Origin: CAWGET01 sp963821715
GTDB lineage: Bacteria > Bacteroidota > Ignavibacteria > Ignavibacteriales > Melioribacteraceae
Assembly: GCA_963821715.1 (NCBI GenBank)
Contig: CAWGET010000006.1
Location: 620,001 to 684,000, forward strand
Direction of reading: 5' to 3'
Length of the DNA stretch: 64,000 bases
The notes under the pieces are model-generated. The model made no database searches and was not told where the DNA came from. It saw only the letters and a program-made list of their open reading frames with translations. The translations under genes and the position numbers were made by a program. This document shows, piece after piece, positions 55,928 through 64,000 of the stretch (position 1 is its first letter; each line of letters begins with the position of its first letter).

Positions 55928-57821
55928 TTAACTGATGCTTTTAACCGAATTTCCACCCTTCTCCAGCGCTTTATTTAACGCCAGCTCAGCGTTGTGCAAC
56001 GCCTCGTCCACACTCGACTTTTTATTTGTCGAAGCGACACCGATCGAAACGGTGAATGTTGTCTGTTTAGAAATTACCGCAATTGGTTTGCGCGCAATTT
56101 TTATACGAAGTTTTTCCGCCCACAAAAAAACATCCTTGGAAGAAGAGTTAAAAAAATGAATTGCGAAAACCCGCTCGTCCAATCTCCCAAATAAAGTAAG
56201 AGGTGTAAGCTCGCTTTTTATAAGATGTACAACCGACTTAAGCACTTTGGGAAAAGGATCGCCTTCAAACAAAGATTCCTGTTCCAGGAAATCGTCGATC
56301 TTGATAAGCGCAACGGCGCCAGGAACTTCCAGCTCTTTCGTCTTGGCAAGTTCAACGCTGAGCCTTTCTTTGAACGCATCGAAGTTAAGGGCACTTGGTT
56401 TCAATATCAACGGCAAGAAGACTTTTAAATAAATTCTGATTTGAAAATGAATAGAGTATGAATGAGAACATCTTCGTCGCGCTTTTCATAAAACGGACAT
56501 CGTTGTTGGTGTACATATTTTTCTTCAGACTTTCGAAGCATAGAACGCCGTAACTCTGGTCGTCGTAAATCAATGGAATAGCGAGAAACGAACCGTCGAA
56601 AGTTACGTCTTCCGATTTTGAGAAGCGGACAAATTCCGAAGCCGAAGTATCGTCAATTTTTACGGGCATTCCGCTTAGAATTGCCTTACCGACGAGCGTA
56701 CCGGTTATTTCAATTTCGAGATGTTCGCCTACATATTTTAGAGAAGTGTTATTTACAATTTTTGTTGTCTTAAATTTTTGTTCTTCCGGAAAATAATAGA
56801 CAAAAGTAAAAGCATCCCATTGAAGTAAAGCCCGGACGGCGGTTTCGAGCGTGTTGTAAAGTTCTTTTTCGGATGCAAAGCGTTTATCCGCGGCAAGAAC
56901 TCCGAGCAGAGCGTCGAGCCTCTGTTCTGCTATCGATTCAGTATGTTTCTCTTCGAACAGTGCAATTATTACAGAAATAATACGTACCGATCTTCCGAGT
57001 GAATAAATTGTTTCTATACCAAAAGCGTCGGCATCTTTCGAATCGAGCGCAAGAATTCCGTAAAGCTGTTTTTTATAGAAGAGCGGCGCACCGACAAAAC
57101 TTTTAATTCCCGCCGGAAAATTATAATACCGGATCACATCCTGTTCGGCGTTCGGAGAAATTTGGGTCAACAATTCGGGCTCTTCGTTCAATACAATTTT
57201 ACTTAGAATATCATCTTCAACATCAAACTTTTGTTTTGTAATCTCCGATGACCCGGAGACGAACCGTTCAAGGGTTAATCTGTTTTTCTTTTTGTTGTAC
57301 CAGAAAAATACAGCCGTGTGCGCCATAAAAGCGTCTTTAATTACATTCAGCAATCTTTCAAGCACAAACCCGAACTGCTCGTTCTGATTAATGTTTGCGG
57401 GGAGTTCCTCGGTAGCAATCTTGTCGAAATTTTCTTTAAGATCCGGCGGTTTAAAATAACTTTTCCGGTTTCTCTGCGCATCCGGCGCATAAGTCTCGGC
57501 GGTTATTACATCTAGATTTTTATTCTGCGAAACGATTTTAAATTCTTCGCCGTCGTCGGTATCATAAGGGGAATATTCCCGATTCGATGAGCCGGTCGAG
57601 TTATCTTCATTTGTTTCGTCTTCATGCGGAGATTTATCGCCAAACGGAATAACGTCCGAAACCGAATCGCGCAGGAAAATAATGAAACCCACATATACGA
57701 GTGTAACCACAAACGCGATAGATTTTAATATGGTGTCGTCAACAAAAAAGAATATTGAGAGAAGAATCGGAACGATTAGAAAGATTACTAACCGTTTTTT
57801 ATTTCTGGAAGTTATTCCCAT
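55928..57821 (-). pseudogene. Membrane GAF-GAF-(degenerate GGDEF) protein, interrupted by a +1 frameshift
   Basis: The first frame (to 56385, 478 residues) has two N-terminal membrane helices (about 10-50), an acidic linker, and two GAF domains (about 150-285 and 300-465). It ends DIETKCP then TAA. In the next frame the protein continues LNFDAFKERLSVELAK to 55928. Joined by skipping one base, DIETKC-LN-FDAF-ERL fits the DxLTxLxNrxxF start of a GGDEF domain exactly. The catalytic GGDEF is replaced (RLDERVFAIHF), so cyclic-di-GMP synthesis is unlikely. The second part alone has only a TTG start. The protein is probably a signalling scaffold or effector at the inner membrane. Confidence 0.75.
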
Positions 57822-57917
57822 TCAGAGTCTGGTTTTTATTTATTTCAGCAATATAATAAAAAAAAATAAGATTGGGAATATCAGAATTAGTAATCAGTAA
57901 GTAATAAAGTAATGCTT

Positions 57918-58493
57918 TTAAGAAAGGCGGTTCAATATCTTAATAACTTCGGCTTTACCTCTTCCGCTTTTTGACGAGAACATCACAACTTCGGCTTCAG
58001 AATCTTCGCGGAACAGAACTTTAACATCTTTTTTCGCTTTTGCTATTTCAGCTTGTTTTAATTTATCTATCTTACTTAAAATTATTAGAAACGGAATTTC
58101 ATTTGCGATGAGATATTTATTCAAAATTAAATCTAATTCTGTAGGCGGATGACGGCTGTCTATAAAATGAAGGGCGAGAGATATGTTTCTGCCGCTGCGG
58201 AAATAATCGTCTACCAGTTTCTGCCATTTATCTTTTTCGGATTTACTTACGCTCGCATATCCGAAACCGGGCAGATCAACGAGAAACATTTTTCCATCAA
58301 CCAAATAATAATTCAGCGATCTTGTTTTTCCTGGAGAAGAGCTCGTCTTCGCCAGATTTTTTCTGTTAAAAATTGAATTGATGAACGAAGATTTACCGAC
58401 GTTTGATCTTCCGCATAAGACAATTTCATGAAATTTTTCTTTGGGAAGATCTTTAAGGTGAAACACCGATGTTATAAATTGCGCGTTTTTCAT
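57918..58493 (-). CDS. engB: Ribosome biogenesis GTPase YsxC/EngB
   Basis: A 191-residue TrmE-Era-like GTPase needed for assembly of the large ribosomal subunit. G1 GRSNVGKSSFIN, G2 (TSSSPGKTRSLNYY), G3 VDLPGFGYA and G4 LSKIDKL motifs are visible. Length matches the family. The gene is next to the ribosomal protein operon but separated from it by a terminator. Confidence 0.96.
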   Translation of the reverse strand: MKNAQFITSVFHLKDLPKEKFHEIVLCGRSNVGKSSFINSIFNRKNLAKTSSSPGKTRSLNYYLVDGKMFLVDLPGFGYASVSKSEKDKWQKLVDDYFRSGRNISLALHFIDSRHPPTELDLILNKYLIANEIPFLIILSKIDKLKQAEIAKAKKDVKVLFREDSEAEVVMFSSKSGRGKAEVIKILNRLS

Positions 58494-58657
58494 TTTACGG
58501 ATTTGATTTTATTGATTTGGAGGCTGCCTAAATTTTTAGATAGCTTGATTCAAAGATTCTCCTCGCTTCATTCCCTGAATAACATTTTTTGGGACAACTT
58601 ACGTTGAGTAAAATATAATATAAGAAATATCTGTTCGCGAGTACATTTACTAAACGG
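58494..58657. other. Intergenic region upstream of engB
   Basis: No gene is seen. A stretch at about 58545-58605 reads on the minus strand as GGGAATGAAGCGAGGAGAA, reminiscent of dispersed GAAGCGAAGAATCT-type repeats of related genomes. This is a weak resemblance. The engB promoter is expected here but was not placed. Confidence 0.3.
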
Positions 58658-58660
58658 CAA

Positions 58661-58696
58661 AAAAAAAGAGTAACCGAATTTTACGATTACTCTTTT
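58661..58696 (-). terminator. Terminator of the ribosomal alpha operon
   Basis: On the minus strand, AAAAGAGTAA / TTACTCTTTT (10 base pairs) with a 13-base loop is followed by a T run (about nine). It lies 20 bases after the end of the acidic tail frame of L17 (58716), but nearly 290 bases after the annotated L17 stop. This supports the tail being part of the transcript and probably of the gene. Confidence 0.85.
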
Positions 58697-58715
58697 CAAT
58701 TAAAATTTAAGAAAA

Positions 58716-59012
58716 CTATTTTTCTTCTTTATTATCTTTGGAGGAATCTTCCTCTTTGTCCTTGCTTAATTCGCCTTGTTCGGGAACAGATTTCGGCTCT
58801 TCGCCTCCTTCGGTAGAATCGGCGCCAGAAGCATCCTCTTCGCTTAGTTCTCCCTGCTCGGGAACAGTTTTCGGTTCTTCGTTTTCATCTTCCGCTTTTA
58901 CTTCTTCATTAGTTTCAGTCTCTTCAACTACTTCAGCGTCCTGAACTTCATCTTCCTTTACTTCTTCTTTCGGAGCGAATGTTTCAACCGGAGACTCTTC
59001 TTTTTTCTCTTT
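58716..59012 (-). pseudogene. Acidic repeat-containing C-terminal extension of L17 in the +1 frame
   Basis: From about 59012 the frame shifted by one base from rplQ reads a continuous Glu-rich, Ser- and Thr-containing tail of about 97 residues to 58716. It contains a near-perfect repeat: EEPKTVPEQGELS then EEPKSVPEQGELS. Within the rplQ reading frame the protein stops soon after the run of six A (GAGAAAAAAG). One A fewer would join the two frames as REKEESPVETF. Long acidic L17 tails occur in this bacterial group. The tail has no start codon of its own in a plausible position. Confidence 0.65.
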
Positions 59013-59400
59013 CTTTTTGCGCGGCTTTCTTATCGGCAACTTCGCTGTAATCAACCAATTCAATTATTGCCATTTCAGCTGCATCACCCAATCTCTGTCC
59101 TAATTTTACAACGCGGGTATAACCGCCGGGTCTATCGCCGACTTTAGGAACTATTTCATTGAACAATTCCTGCACAATGGCGCGGTCGTTAATATCTCTG
59201 GCAATATGTCTTCTATTGGCAACCGAATCAACTTTAGCTTTTGTGATCATCGGTTCAACAAACATTCTTGTTTCTTTAGCTTTAGCCAAAGTAGTTCTGA
59301 TCTTTTTATGCTTCAAAAGAGCGGAAGCAAGGGCGCGCATAGTGGCTTGCCTGTGACTTTTAGTTCTATTTAATTTTCGTCCTTTTACACTGTGTCTCAT
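58984..59400 (-). CDS. rplQ: 50S ribosomal protein L17
   Basis: Ribosomal protein located near the peptide exit tunnel. The L17 core (about 1-118) starts MRHSVKGRKLNRTKSHRQA and includes MVEPMITKAK-like and GGYTRVVKLGQRLGDAAEMAIIELVDYS sequence. In this frame a short Lys/Arg-rich end (KKAAQKEREKRRVSG) is followed by a stop. Probably the real protein is longer and acidic at the C-terminus (see the separate tail entry). It is the last gene of the alpha operon. Confidence 0.95.
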   Translation of the reverse strand: MRHSVKGRKLNRTKSHRQATMRALASALLKHKKIRTTLAKAKETRMFVEPMITKAKVDSVANRRHIARDINDRAIVQELFNEIVPKVGDRPGGYTRVVKLGQRLGDAAEMAIIELVDYSEVADKKAAQKEREKRRVSG

Positions 59401-59418
59401 AACTGCCTTCTTCAGGAA

Positions 59419-60414
59419 TTATTGGTTATCGGATTTATCTTTTATATATTTGTCAACATCCATACCGAATTCTAATCCGGCATTTTCTACTATATCTACT
59501 AATTCTGCAAGGGATTTTCTTCCGAAATTCCTAAACTTAAGCATTTCGGATTCATCGCGTCTTACAAGATCTCCAAGCGATTTGATGTTTGCGGCTTTAA
59601 GGCAATTATGCGATCTAACACTCAATTCCAAATCGTCCACGCTTGTGAGTAGAATTTTTTTGATACGCTCGTCTTCGGCGTCTTTTTCGCTTTCTACTTT
59701 TTCTTCTTCCGGTTCGGTTTCAAAATTGATGAAAAGATTTACGTGATCTTTTAAAATTTTACTCGCGTTAGAAAGCGCTTCTTCTGGAGTTACTGAACCG
59801 TCTGTTTTAATTTCGAGCGTTAACTGTTCGTAATCGTTTCTTTCGCCTATTCTAACATTTTCTACATCGTAACGTACATTTGTTAACGGCGTAAAAATAG
59901 AATCGATAGGAACCAGTCCGATTGTCTGATCGGCAATGTTCTGCTCGTTGGAAGGAACATAGCCTTTACCAACACCGAAACGAACTTCCATCGTAAATTT
60001 AGTTCCTTCGTTAAGCGTAGCAATATGCTGATCCGGGTTTAGAATTTCGATATCCGGTGAAGCTTGCTGAAGATCCTTAGCTGTGAACTCACGAGGTCCC
60101 TCAAGGTTCACTTCAAATTTATTCGCTTTTTTATTGTTAATTTTTAATCGAACATTTTTAAGATTAAGAATTATTTCTGTTACATCTTCTGTAACGCCCG
60201 GAATTGTACTGAATTCGTGAAGCACACCGTCAATTTTAACTGCGGTAATAGCGGCTCCCGTAAGAGAAGACAATAAAACTCTTCTCAGCGAATTGCCGAG
60301 TGTAGTTCCAAAGCCTCTTTCTAACGGCTGTACAATAAATTTACCATAAGTATCGTTTGCACTCTGATCATCTAAAACAATGCTTTCGGGCATCTTTATA
60401 AAAGGATAACTCAT
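59419..60414 (-). CDS. rpoA: RNA polymerase alpha subunit
   Basis: A 331-residue subunit. The N-terminal assembly domain (about 1-230) has PLERGFGTTLGNSLRRVLLSS and the C-terminal DNA/activator-binding domain (about 255-320) has SVRSHNCLKAANIKSLGDL and FGRKSLAE. It nucleates the RNA polymerase core with beta, beta' and omega (rpoZ at 35.0 kb). The order rpsD-rpoA-rplQ is conserved. Confidence 0.98.
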   Translation of the reverse strand: MSYPFIKMPESIVLDDQSANDTYGKFIVQPLERGFGTTLGNSLRRVLLSSLTGAAITAVKIDGVLHEFSTIPGVTEDVTEIILNLKNVRLKINNKKANKFEVNLEGPREFTAKDLQQASPDIEILNPDQHIATLNEGTKFTMEVRFGVGKGYVPSNEQNIADQTIGLVPIDSIFTPLTNVRYDVENVRIGERNDYEQLTLEIKTDGSVTPEEALSNASKILKDHVNLFINFETEPEEEKVESEKDAEDERIKKILLTSVDDLELSVRSHNCLKAANIKSLGDLVRRDESEMLKFRNFGRKSLAELVDIVENAGLEFGMDVDKYIKDKSDNQ

Positions 60415-60443
60415 TTAAATCCTCACAATATTTTAATTAAGAA

Positions 60444-61070
60444 TTACTTGGAATAAAGCTCAACAATAAGCTGTTCATTTGCCGTTAACGGTACTTCTTC
60501 TCTTTCGGGAAGCTGATTGAATGTTCCGCTGAGGGCTGCTTTATCCACAGATAACCAATTATATAAGTTATCTTTAGTTTTTCTTAGTGAATTATGAATA
60601 ACATCTAATTTTTTACTTTTTTCCTTCACTGTAACTACATCGCCGGGCGATAACAGGAATGACGGAATATCGACTATTCTGTTATTTACCAGAAAATGCC
60701 TGTGCTTTATCAACTGCCTGGCTGCTTTTCTTGAAGGGGCAAAACCTAATCTAAACACTGTATTATCAAGTCGTCTCTCAATCATCTTAATAAGGTTTTC
60801 GCCTGTAACGCCTTTTTGCCTGTTAGCTTTTTCAAAGTAATTTTCGAACTGTGTTTCTAAAACACCGTAAATTCTTTTAACTTTCTGTTTTTCTCTTAGC
60901 TGAACGCCATATTCAGAATATTTCATCCTTCTGTTTAAGCCATGTTCTCCCGGAGGATAATTTCTTTTTTCAACGGGGCATTTTTCAGAATGGCATTTTG
61001 AGCCTTTAAGAAATAATTTTTGTCTTTCTCTTCTGCAAAGTTTACAACTTGAACCTATATATCGAGCCAT
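60444..61070 (-). CDS. rpsD: 30S ribosomal protein S4
   Basis: A 208-residue primary 16S-binding protein that often autoregulates the alpha operon. Its N-terminus carries a four-Cys putative zinc site (CKLCRRERQKL, then KCHSEKCPVEKR), so this is the C+ form. The S4 RNA-binding domain is recognisable in RRLDNTVFRLGFAPSRKAARQ and INHRHFLVNN-like sequence (KHRHFLVNNRIVDIPSF). It lies between rpsK and rpoA. Confidence 0.98.
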   Translation of the reverse strand: MARYIGSSCKLCRRERQKLFLKGSKCHSEKCPVEKRNYPPGEHGLNRRMKYSEYGVQLREKQKVKRIYGVLETQFENYFEKANRQKGVTGENLIKMIERRLDNTVFRLGFAPSRKAARQLIKHRHFLVNNRIVDIPSFLLSPGDVVTVKEKSKKLDVIHNSLRKTKDNLYNWLSVDKAALSGTFNQLPEREEVPLTANEQLIVELYSK

Positions 61071-61083
61071 CTAATTCTCCTAA

Positions 61084-61470
61084 TTATACTCTTCTTCTTT
61101 TTGGCGGCCTGCACCCGTTATGAGGAATCGGTGTAATATCGCGGATGGACATAATTTGTAATCCGGCGGTATTCAACGCTCTAATTGCAGCTTCTCTTCC
61201 GGCGCCGGGACCTTTAACAAAAACATCCAGCCTTCTTAATCCCAAATCGTAGGCTTCTTTTGCAGCCGCTTCGGCCGTAGTTTGAGCAGCGAAGGGAGTG
61301 TTTTTGCGCGATCCTTTAAAATTGTTTTTTCCGGCAGACGACCAGGAGATCGTGTTGCCGTAAACGTCGGTTATAGTTACAATAACATTATTGAAGGAGG
61401 CTTTTACATGCGCAACTCCAACGGCGTCAACATGAACTTTCTTTTTAGTTTTCTTTGTAGCTTTAGCCAA
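61084..61470 (-). CDS. rpsK: 30S ribosomal protein S11
   Basis: A 128-residue protein of the 30S platform. The Lys-rich N-terminus is followed by GVAHVKASFNNVIVTITD, SWSSAGKNNFKGSRKNTPFA and the C-terminal DITPIPHNGCRPPKRRRV. Its length and sequence fit the family fully. It lies 17 bases after rpsM. Confidence 0.98.
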   Translation of the reverse strand: MAKATKKTKKKVHVDAVGVAHVKASFNNVIVTITDVYGNTISWSSAGKNNFKGSRKNTPFAAQTTAEAAAKEAYDLGLRRLDVFVKGPGAGREAAIRALNTAGLQIMSIRDITPIPHNGCRPPKRRRV

Positions 61471-61487
61471 AACTCAATCTCCTTTTT

Positions 61488-61871
61488 TTACTTCTTCATA
61501 GCCGGTTTCTTTTTGCCGGCAACTGTTCTTCGTTTACCTTTTCTTGTTCTCGCGTTAGTTCTGGTTCTTTGTCCTCTAACAGTCAAACCTCTTCTATGCC
61601 TTAATCCGCGATAAGTTCCAATATCCATTAATCTTTTTATATTTTGCTGAACTTCGCTGCGAAGAGCTCCTTCAACTTTATAATCGGAAGTCATAACCGC
61701 GCGAATTTTTGCAACTTCGTCTTCGGTTAAATCGCCTATTTTTTTATGCGGATCAACTTTCGCTTTTTCCAGAATTTTCCACGAGGTTGTCTCTCCAATG
61801 CCGTAAATATACGTTAATCCTACAAAAGATTTTTTCTGTTTTGGTAAATCGATTCCTGCTAAACGAGCCAA
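61488..61871 (-). CDS. rpsM: 30S ribosomal protein S13
   Basis: A 127-residue protein at the head of the 30S subunit, contacting 16S rRNA and the P-site tRNA. It begins MARLAGIDLPKQKK, has YIYGIGETTSWKIL and the C-terminal GTYRGLRHRRGLTVRGQRT, TNARTRKGKRRTV tail. A GGAGG-like sequence lies just before the start. Confidence 0.98.
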   Translation of the reverse strand: MARLAGIDLPKQKKSFVGLTYIYGIGETTSWKILEKAKVDPHKKIGDLTEDEVAKIRAVMTSDYKVEGALRSEVQQNIKRLMDIGTYRGLRHRRGLTVRGQRTRTNARTRKGKRRTVAGKKKPAMKK

Positions 61872-61891
61872 TTAAAACCTCCTAATTTCTT

Positions 61892-62005
61892 TTATCCCTG
61901 ACGTTGTTTGTGTTTTGGATTTTTGCAAATTACTCTTACAACGCCTTTTCTTTTTATAACTTTACAATTTTCGCAAATCTTTTTTACAGAAGCTCTTACT
62001 TTCAT
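61892..62005 (-). CDS. rpmJ: 50S ribosomal protein L36
   Basis: A 37-residue protein, MKVRASVKKICENCKVIK then a basic stretch to CKNPKHKQRQG. The zinc-binding pattern C-x2-C ... C-x4-H (CENC ... CKNPKH) is intact, so this is the C+ form. It lies between infA and rpsM, as in most bacteria. Confidence 0.97.
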   Translation of the reverse strand: MKVRASVKKICENCKVIKRKGVVRVICKNPKHKQRQG

Positions 62006-62013
62006 TTTAGTAC

Positions 62014-62232
62014 CTATTTATATCTATAAGTGATTCTACCTTTATTCAAATCATAAGGCGATAGTTCAACTGCAACTTTATCGCCAACTAATATTTTGAT
62101 GAAATGCATACGCATTTTACCAGAAATATGAGCTAATATTTCGTGTTGATTATCTAACTTTACCCTGAAATTTGCATTCGGTAAAGTTTCTGTTACTATT
62201 CCGTCAACTTTTATTGGTCCTTGTTTTGCCAT
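62014..62232 (-). CDS. infA: Translation initiation factor IF-1
   Basis: A 72-residue single S1/OB-fold protein binding the 30S A site. It has GIVTETLPNANFRVKLDN, ILAHISGKMRMHFIKIL and ends GRITYRYK. It is 4 bases downstream of map and 8 bases upstream of rpmJ. The length is exactly that of the family. Confidence 0.98.
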   Translation of the reverse strand: MAKQGPIKVDGIVTETLPNANFRVKLDNQHEILAHISGKMRMHFIKILVGDKVAVELSPYDLNKGRITYRYK

Positions 62233-62236
62233 AAAC

Positions 62237-62995
62237 CTACTTTGTTAATATTTCCGTTTTACCATTTATAATTGCAATGCTGTGTTCAAAATGCGCAGAA
62301 GCTGAATTATCCGCTGTTTGAACAGTCCATCCATCCTCCGCAACCTTTACTCTGTAATTTCCTTGGTTCACCATCGGTTCTATTGCGAGAGTCATACCTT
62401 CTTTAAGAACCGGTCCGGTTCCTTTTTTTCCGTAATTGGGAATCTGCGGTTCTTCGTGCAGATAACGACCAACTCCGTGACCGCAAAGATCTTTTACGAT
62501 CGAATATCCGGCGCTTTCCACATGATTCTGAATAGCGGCGGAGATATCGTGAAGTCTCTTTCCAGGTTTAGCTTCTTCAATTCCCAAATAAAGTGACTCT
62601 TCCGTAACTTTCATCAATCTTTTTTTCTCTTCGGAAATTTCGCCTACTGCAATCGTAATCGCCGCATCTCCAAAATAATTATTTTTAAGAACTCCTATAT
62701 CCACCGAAATTATTTCACCTTCCATCAATATTCTGTTTCCCGGAATTCCGTGAACTACTTCGTCGTCAACCGATGAACAAATTGAGCCGGGAAAATTAAT
62801 TGATCCGGCTTGAGAATATCCTTTAAAAGCAGGAATAGCGTTATTACTCCTAATATAATCTTCGGCTATCTTATCCAGTTCCCCGGTTGTTATTCCCGGT
62901 TTAACATTACTTTTAAGGAGCTTCAATGTTTCCGCAACTATCTGACAACTTTCTCTGATCAGATCAATTTCTTTTTTAGATTTAATAAGAATCAA
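62237..62995 (-). CDS. map: Methionine aminopeptidase, type I
   Basis: A 252-residue metalloenzyme that removes N-terminal Met from nascent proteins. The five metal ligands are readable in VSVDIG-type sequence (IISVDIGVLKNNYFGDAA), GHGVGRYLHEEPQIPNYG, LAIEPMVN and HFEHSIAI. The type I short form has no N-terminal extension. It lies 12 bases downstream of secY. The adk gene found here in many bacteria is absent. Confidence 0.97.
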   Translation of the reverse strand: MILIKSKKEIDLIRESCQIVAETLKLLKSNVKPGITTGELDKIAEDYIRSNNAIPAFKGYSQAGSINFPGSICSSVDDEVVHGIPGNRILMEGEIISVDIGVLKNNYFGDAAITIAVGEISEEKKRLMKVTEESLYLGIEEAKPGKRLHDISAAIQNHVESAGYSIVKDLCGHGVGRYLHEEPQIPNYGKKGTGPVLKEGMTLAIEPMVNQGNYRVKVAEDGWTVQTADNSASAHFEHSIAIINGKTEILTK

Positions 62996-63007
62996 AACAA
63001 TATACCG

Positions 63008-64000
63008 TTATGCACGTCTACTGCGCATTTTACCCGATTTCATAAATCCATCGTAATGTCTCATCAAAAGATGAGATTCTATTTGCTGCAAAGTATCGAG
63101 AGCAACTCCCACAATAATCAACAAACTTGTCCCGCCGAAGAATGATGCGAACGAAATTGAAACGCCCATCCTTGTAACGAATGCAGGAAGTATTGCTACG
63201 ATCGCCAGGAATATAGATCCCGGTAAAGTAATCTTAGTTAAAATATTATCAATAAACTCAGCAGTTTGTTTTCCCGGTCTTATTCCCGGAATAAAACCGC
63301 CCTGCTTTTTCATATTATCGGCAACATCTTTCGGGTTGAATGCAATAGCCGTATAAAAATATGTAAAGAAGATAATCATCAGTGCGTAAATAAATGAATA
63401 CGTAAAAGACGTAAACTGAAAATATCCGGCTAAAGACTGCATTGCTTCACTGTTCGGGAAAAAAGCCAAAACAGTATTTGGTATAAACATAATAGCCTGC
63501 GCAAAGATAATTGGCATAACGCCCGCTGTATTTACGCGAAGCGGAATATATTGTGTAACGCCGCCGTAAACTTTTCTACCGACAACTCGTTTAGCATACT
63601 GCACGGGTATTCTTCTTGTTCCCTGAGTAACTAAAACTACTCCCGCAATTATGAAAACCATAAAGATCAAAATAACGACTTCTACCACAATGTTTCTAGT
63701 ACCTGCGGCTACAAGTCTGTATTCATCTAAAAGAGCGAATGGGAATCTGTTTATAATTCCTATAAAAATTATGAGCGAAATTCCGTTGCCGATTCCTTTT
63801 TCCGTAATCTGCTCACCCATCCACATCATGAAAACCGTACCAGCAACAAGAAATAAAACAGCGCTAAAGGTAAACCCTATTCCACTAACCTCCGGCGGAA
63901 CAATCGGAAGCCCGCTGGGAGAAGACATACTTGTTAAAGTAACGGTAACGCCCCAAGCCTGGAAAGCCGAAATGAGAACTGTTCCATAGCGTGTGAGCTG
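63008..64000 (-). CDS. secY: Preprotein translocase subunit SecY (partial, N-terminal part beyond the window)
   Basis: Central channel subunit of the Sec translocon. The frame runs open to the last base of the window (330 codons visible, beginning QLTRYGTVLISAFQAWG), so the N-terminal about 100 residues lie outside; an ATG at 63928 is internal. Recognisable segments include GEQITEKGIGNGISLIIF, the large cytosolic loop (QGTRRIPVQYAKR), YIPLRVNTAGVMPIIFA and GFIPGIRPGKQTAEFI. Six or more membrane helices are visible. The C-terminal tail (MRSRRA) is basic. Confidence 0.97.
   Translation of the reverse strand, partial: QLTRYGTVLISAFQAWGVTVTLTSMSSPSGLPIVPPEVSGIGFTFSAVLFLVAGTVFMMWMGEQITEKGIGNGISLIIFIGIINRFPFALLDEYRLVAAGTRNIVVEVVILIFMVFIIAGVVLVTQGTRRIPVQYAKRVVGRKVYGGVTQYIPLRVNTAGVMPIIFAQAIMFIPNTVLAFFPNSEAMQSLAGYFQFTSFTYSFIYALMIIFFTYFYTAIAFNPKDVADNMKKQGGFIPGIRPGKQTAEFIDNILTKITLPGSIFLAIVAILPAFVTRMGVSISFASFFGGTSLLIIVGVALDTLQQIESHLLMRHYDGFMKSGKMRSRRA

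Noticed and set aside
55928..56416. Separate GGDEF-like gene with a TTG start
   Set aside because: The N-terminus (PLILKPSA) is nonsense, while joining to the upstream frame restores the domain start.

Overview
The window looks like chromosomal DNA of an Ignavibacteria-type member of the Bacteroidota/Chlorobi group. This is an inference from four things. Three large secreted proteins (about 6.1-8.1, 16.0-17.4 and 24.7-27.5 kb) end in a type IX secretion (Por) C-terminal sorting domain with the NYPNPFNP signature. There is a bacillithiol-type reductase (YpdA). The primary sigma factor is short and lacks region 1.1. The ribosomal block runs secY-map-infA-rpmJ-rpsM-rpsK-rpsD-rpoA-rplQ without adk. 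The DNA is AT-rich. I see no prophage, insertion sequence or CRISPR array; this is mostly core genome with small accessory or decaying pieces.

Layout. 0.3-6.0 kb (+): a propionate/methylmalonyl operon (methylmalonyl-CoA mutase catalytic subunit, epimerase, and the four subunits of a Na+-pumping biotin-dependent decarboxylase). Together they interconvert succinyl-CoA and propionyl-CoA and couple decarboxylation to sodium export. 6.1-10.8 kb (+): secreted M1 peptidase (frameshifted), GH13 debranching enzyme, VanX-like dipeptidase. 10.8-14.7 kb (-): hybrid histidine kinase and M24 peptidase. 14.9-23.9 kb: YpdA, secreted sugar dehydrogenase, two thioredoxin-fold genes (both frameshifted), MscS, class II photolyase, a decaying MNT/HEPN pair, EVE, PAP2 and an alpha/beta hydrolase. 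24.0-30.6 kb: DUF192, secreted M28 peptidase, RmlD-like reductase, AnmK and endonuclease IV.

30.7-39.6 kb (-): a compact housekeeping run (L,D-transpeptidase-like, BamA/TamA, YicC, Gmk, RpoZ, CoaBC, UDG, DnaB, DUF1460), many genes overlapping by 1-4 bases. 39.7-41.9 kb: malic enzyme-phosphotransacetylase fusion. 42.3-47.5 kb (-): a complete rRNA operon 16S-tRNA-Ile-tRNA-Ala-23S-5S, with tandem sigma70-type promoters upstream at 47.6-47.7 kb and a terminator at 42.27 kb. 47.8-52.6 kb (-): transketolase, a small unknown, a dual CDGSH protein, fumarase and an NlpC/P60 lipoprotein. 52.6-55.9 kb (-): primary sigma factor, two EutN/CcmL microcompartment vertex proteins, a PIN toxin-like pair and phosphopentomutase. 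55.9-58.5 kb: GAF-GAF-degenerate GGDEF membrane protein (frameshifted) and EngB. 58.7-64.0 kb (-): the alpha/spc ribosomal operon, running off the window inside secY.

Main points for a second look. (1) Two BMC vertex proteins sit between phosphopentomutase and the sigma factor, with no shell hexamer in the window. (2) The L,D-transpeptidase-like protein appears to have Ser in place of its catalytic Cys. (3) Five genes each need exactly one +1 frame change to become full length (M1 peptidase, redoxin, TlpA, the GAF/GGDEF protein, and the acidic tail of L17). That is either one-base insertion errors or recurrent +1 recoding. (4) A decayed 7-base periodic repeat lies beside the rRNA operon. (5) A HEPN gene is truncated behind an intact MNT nucleotidyltransferase.
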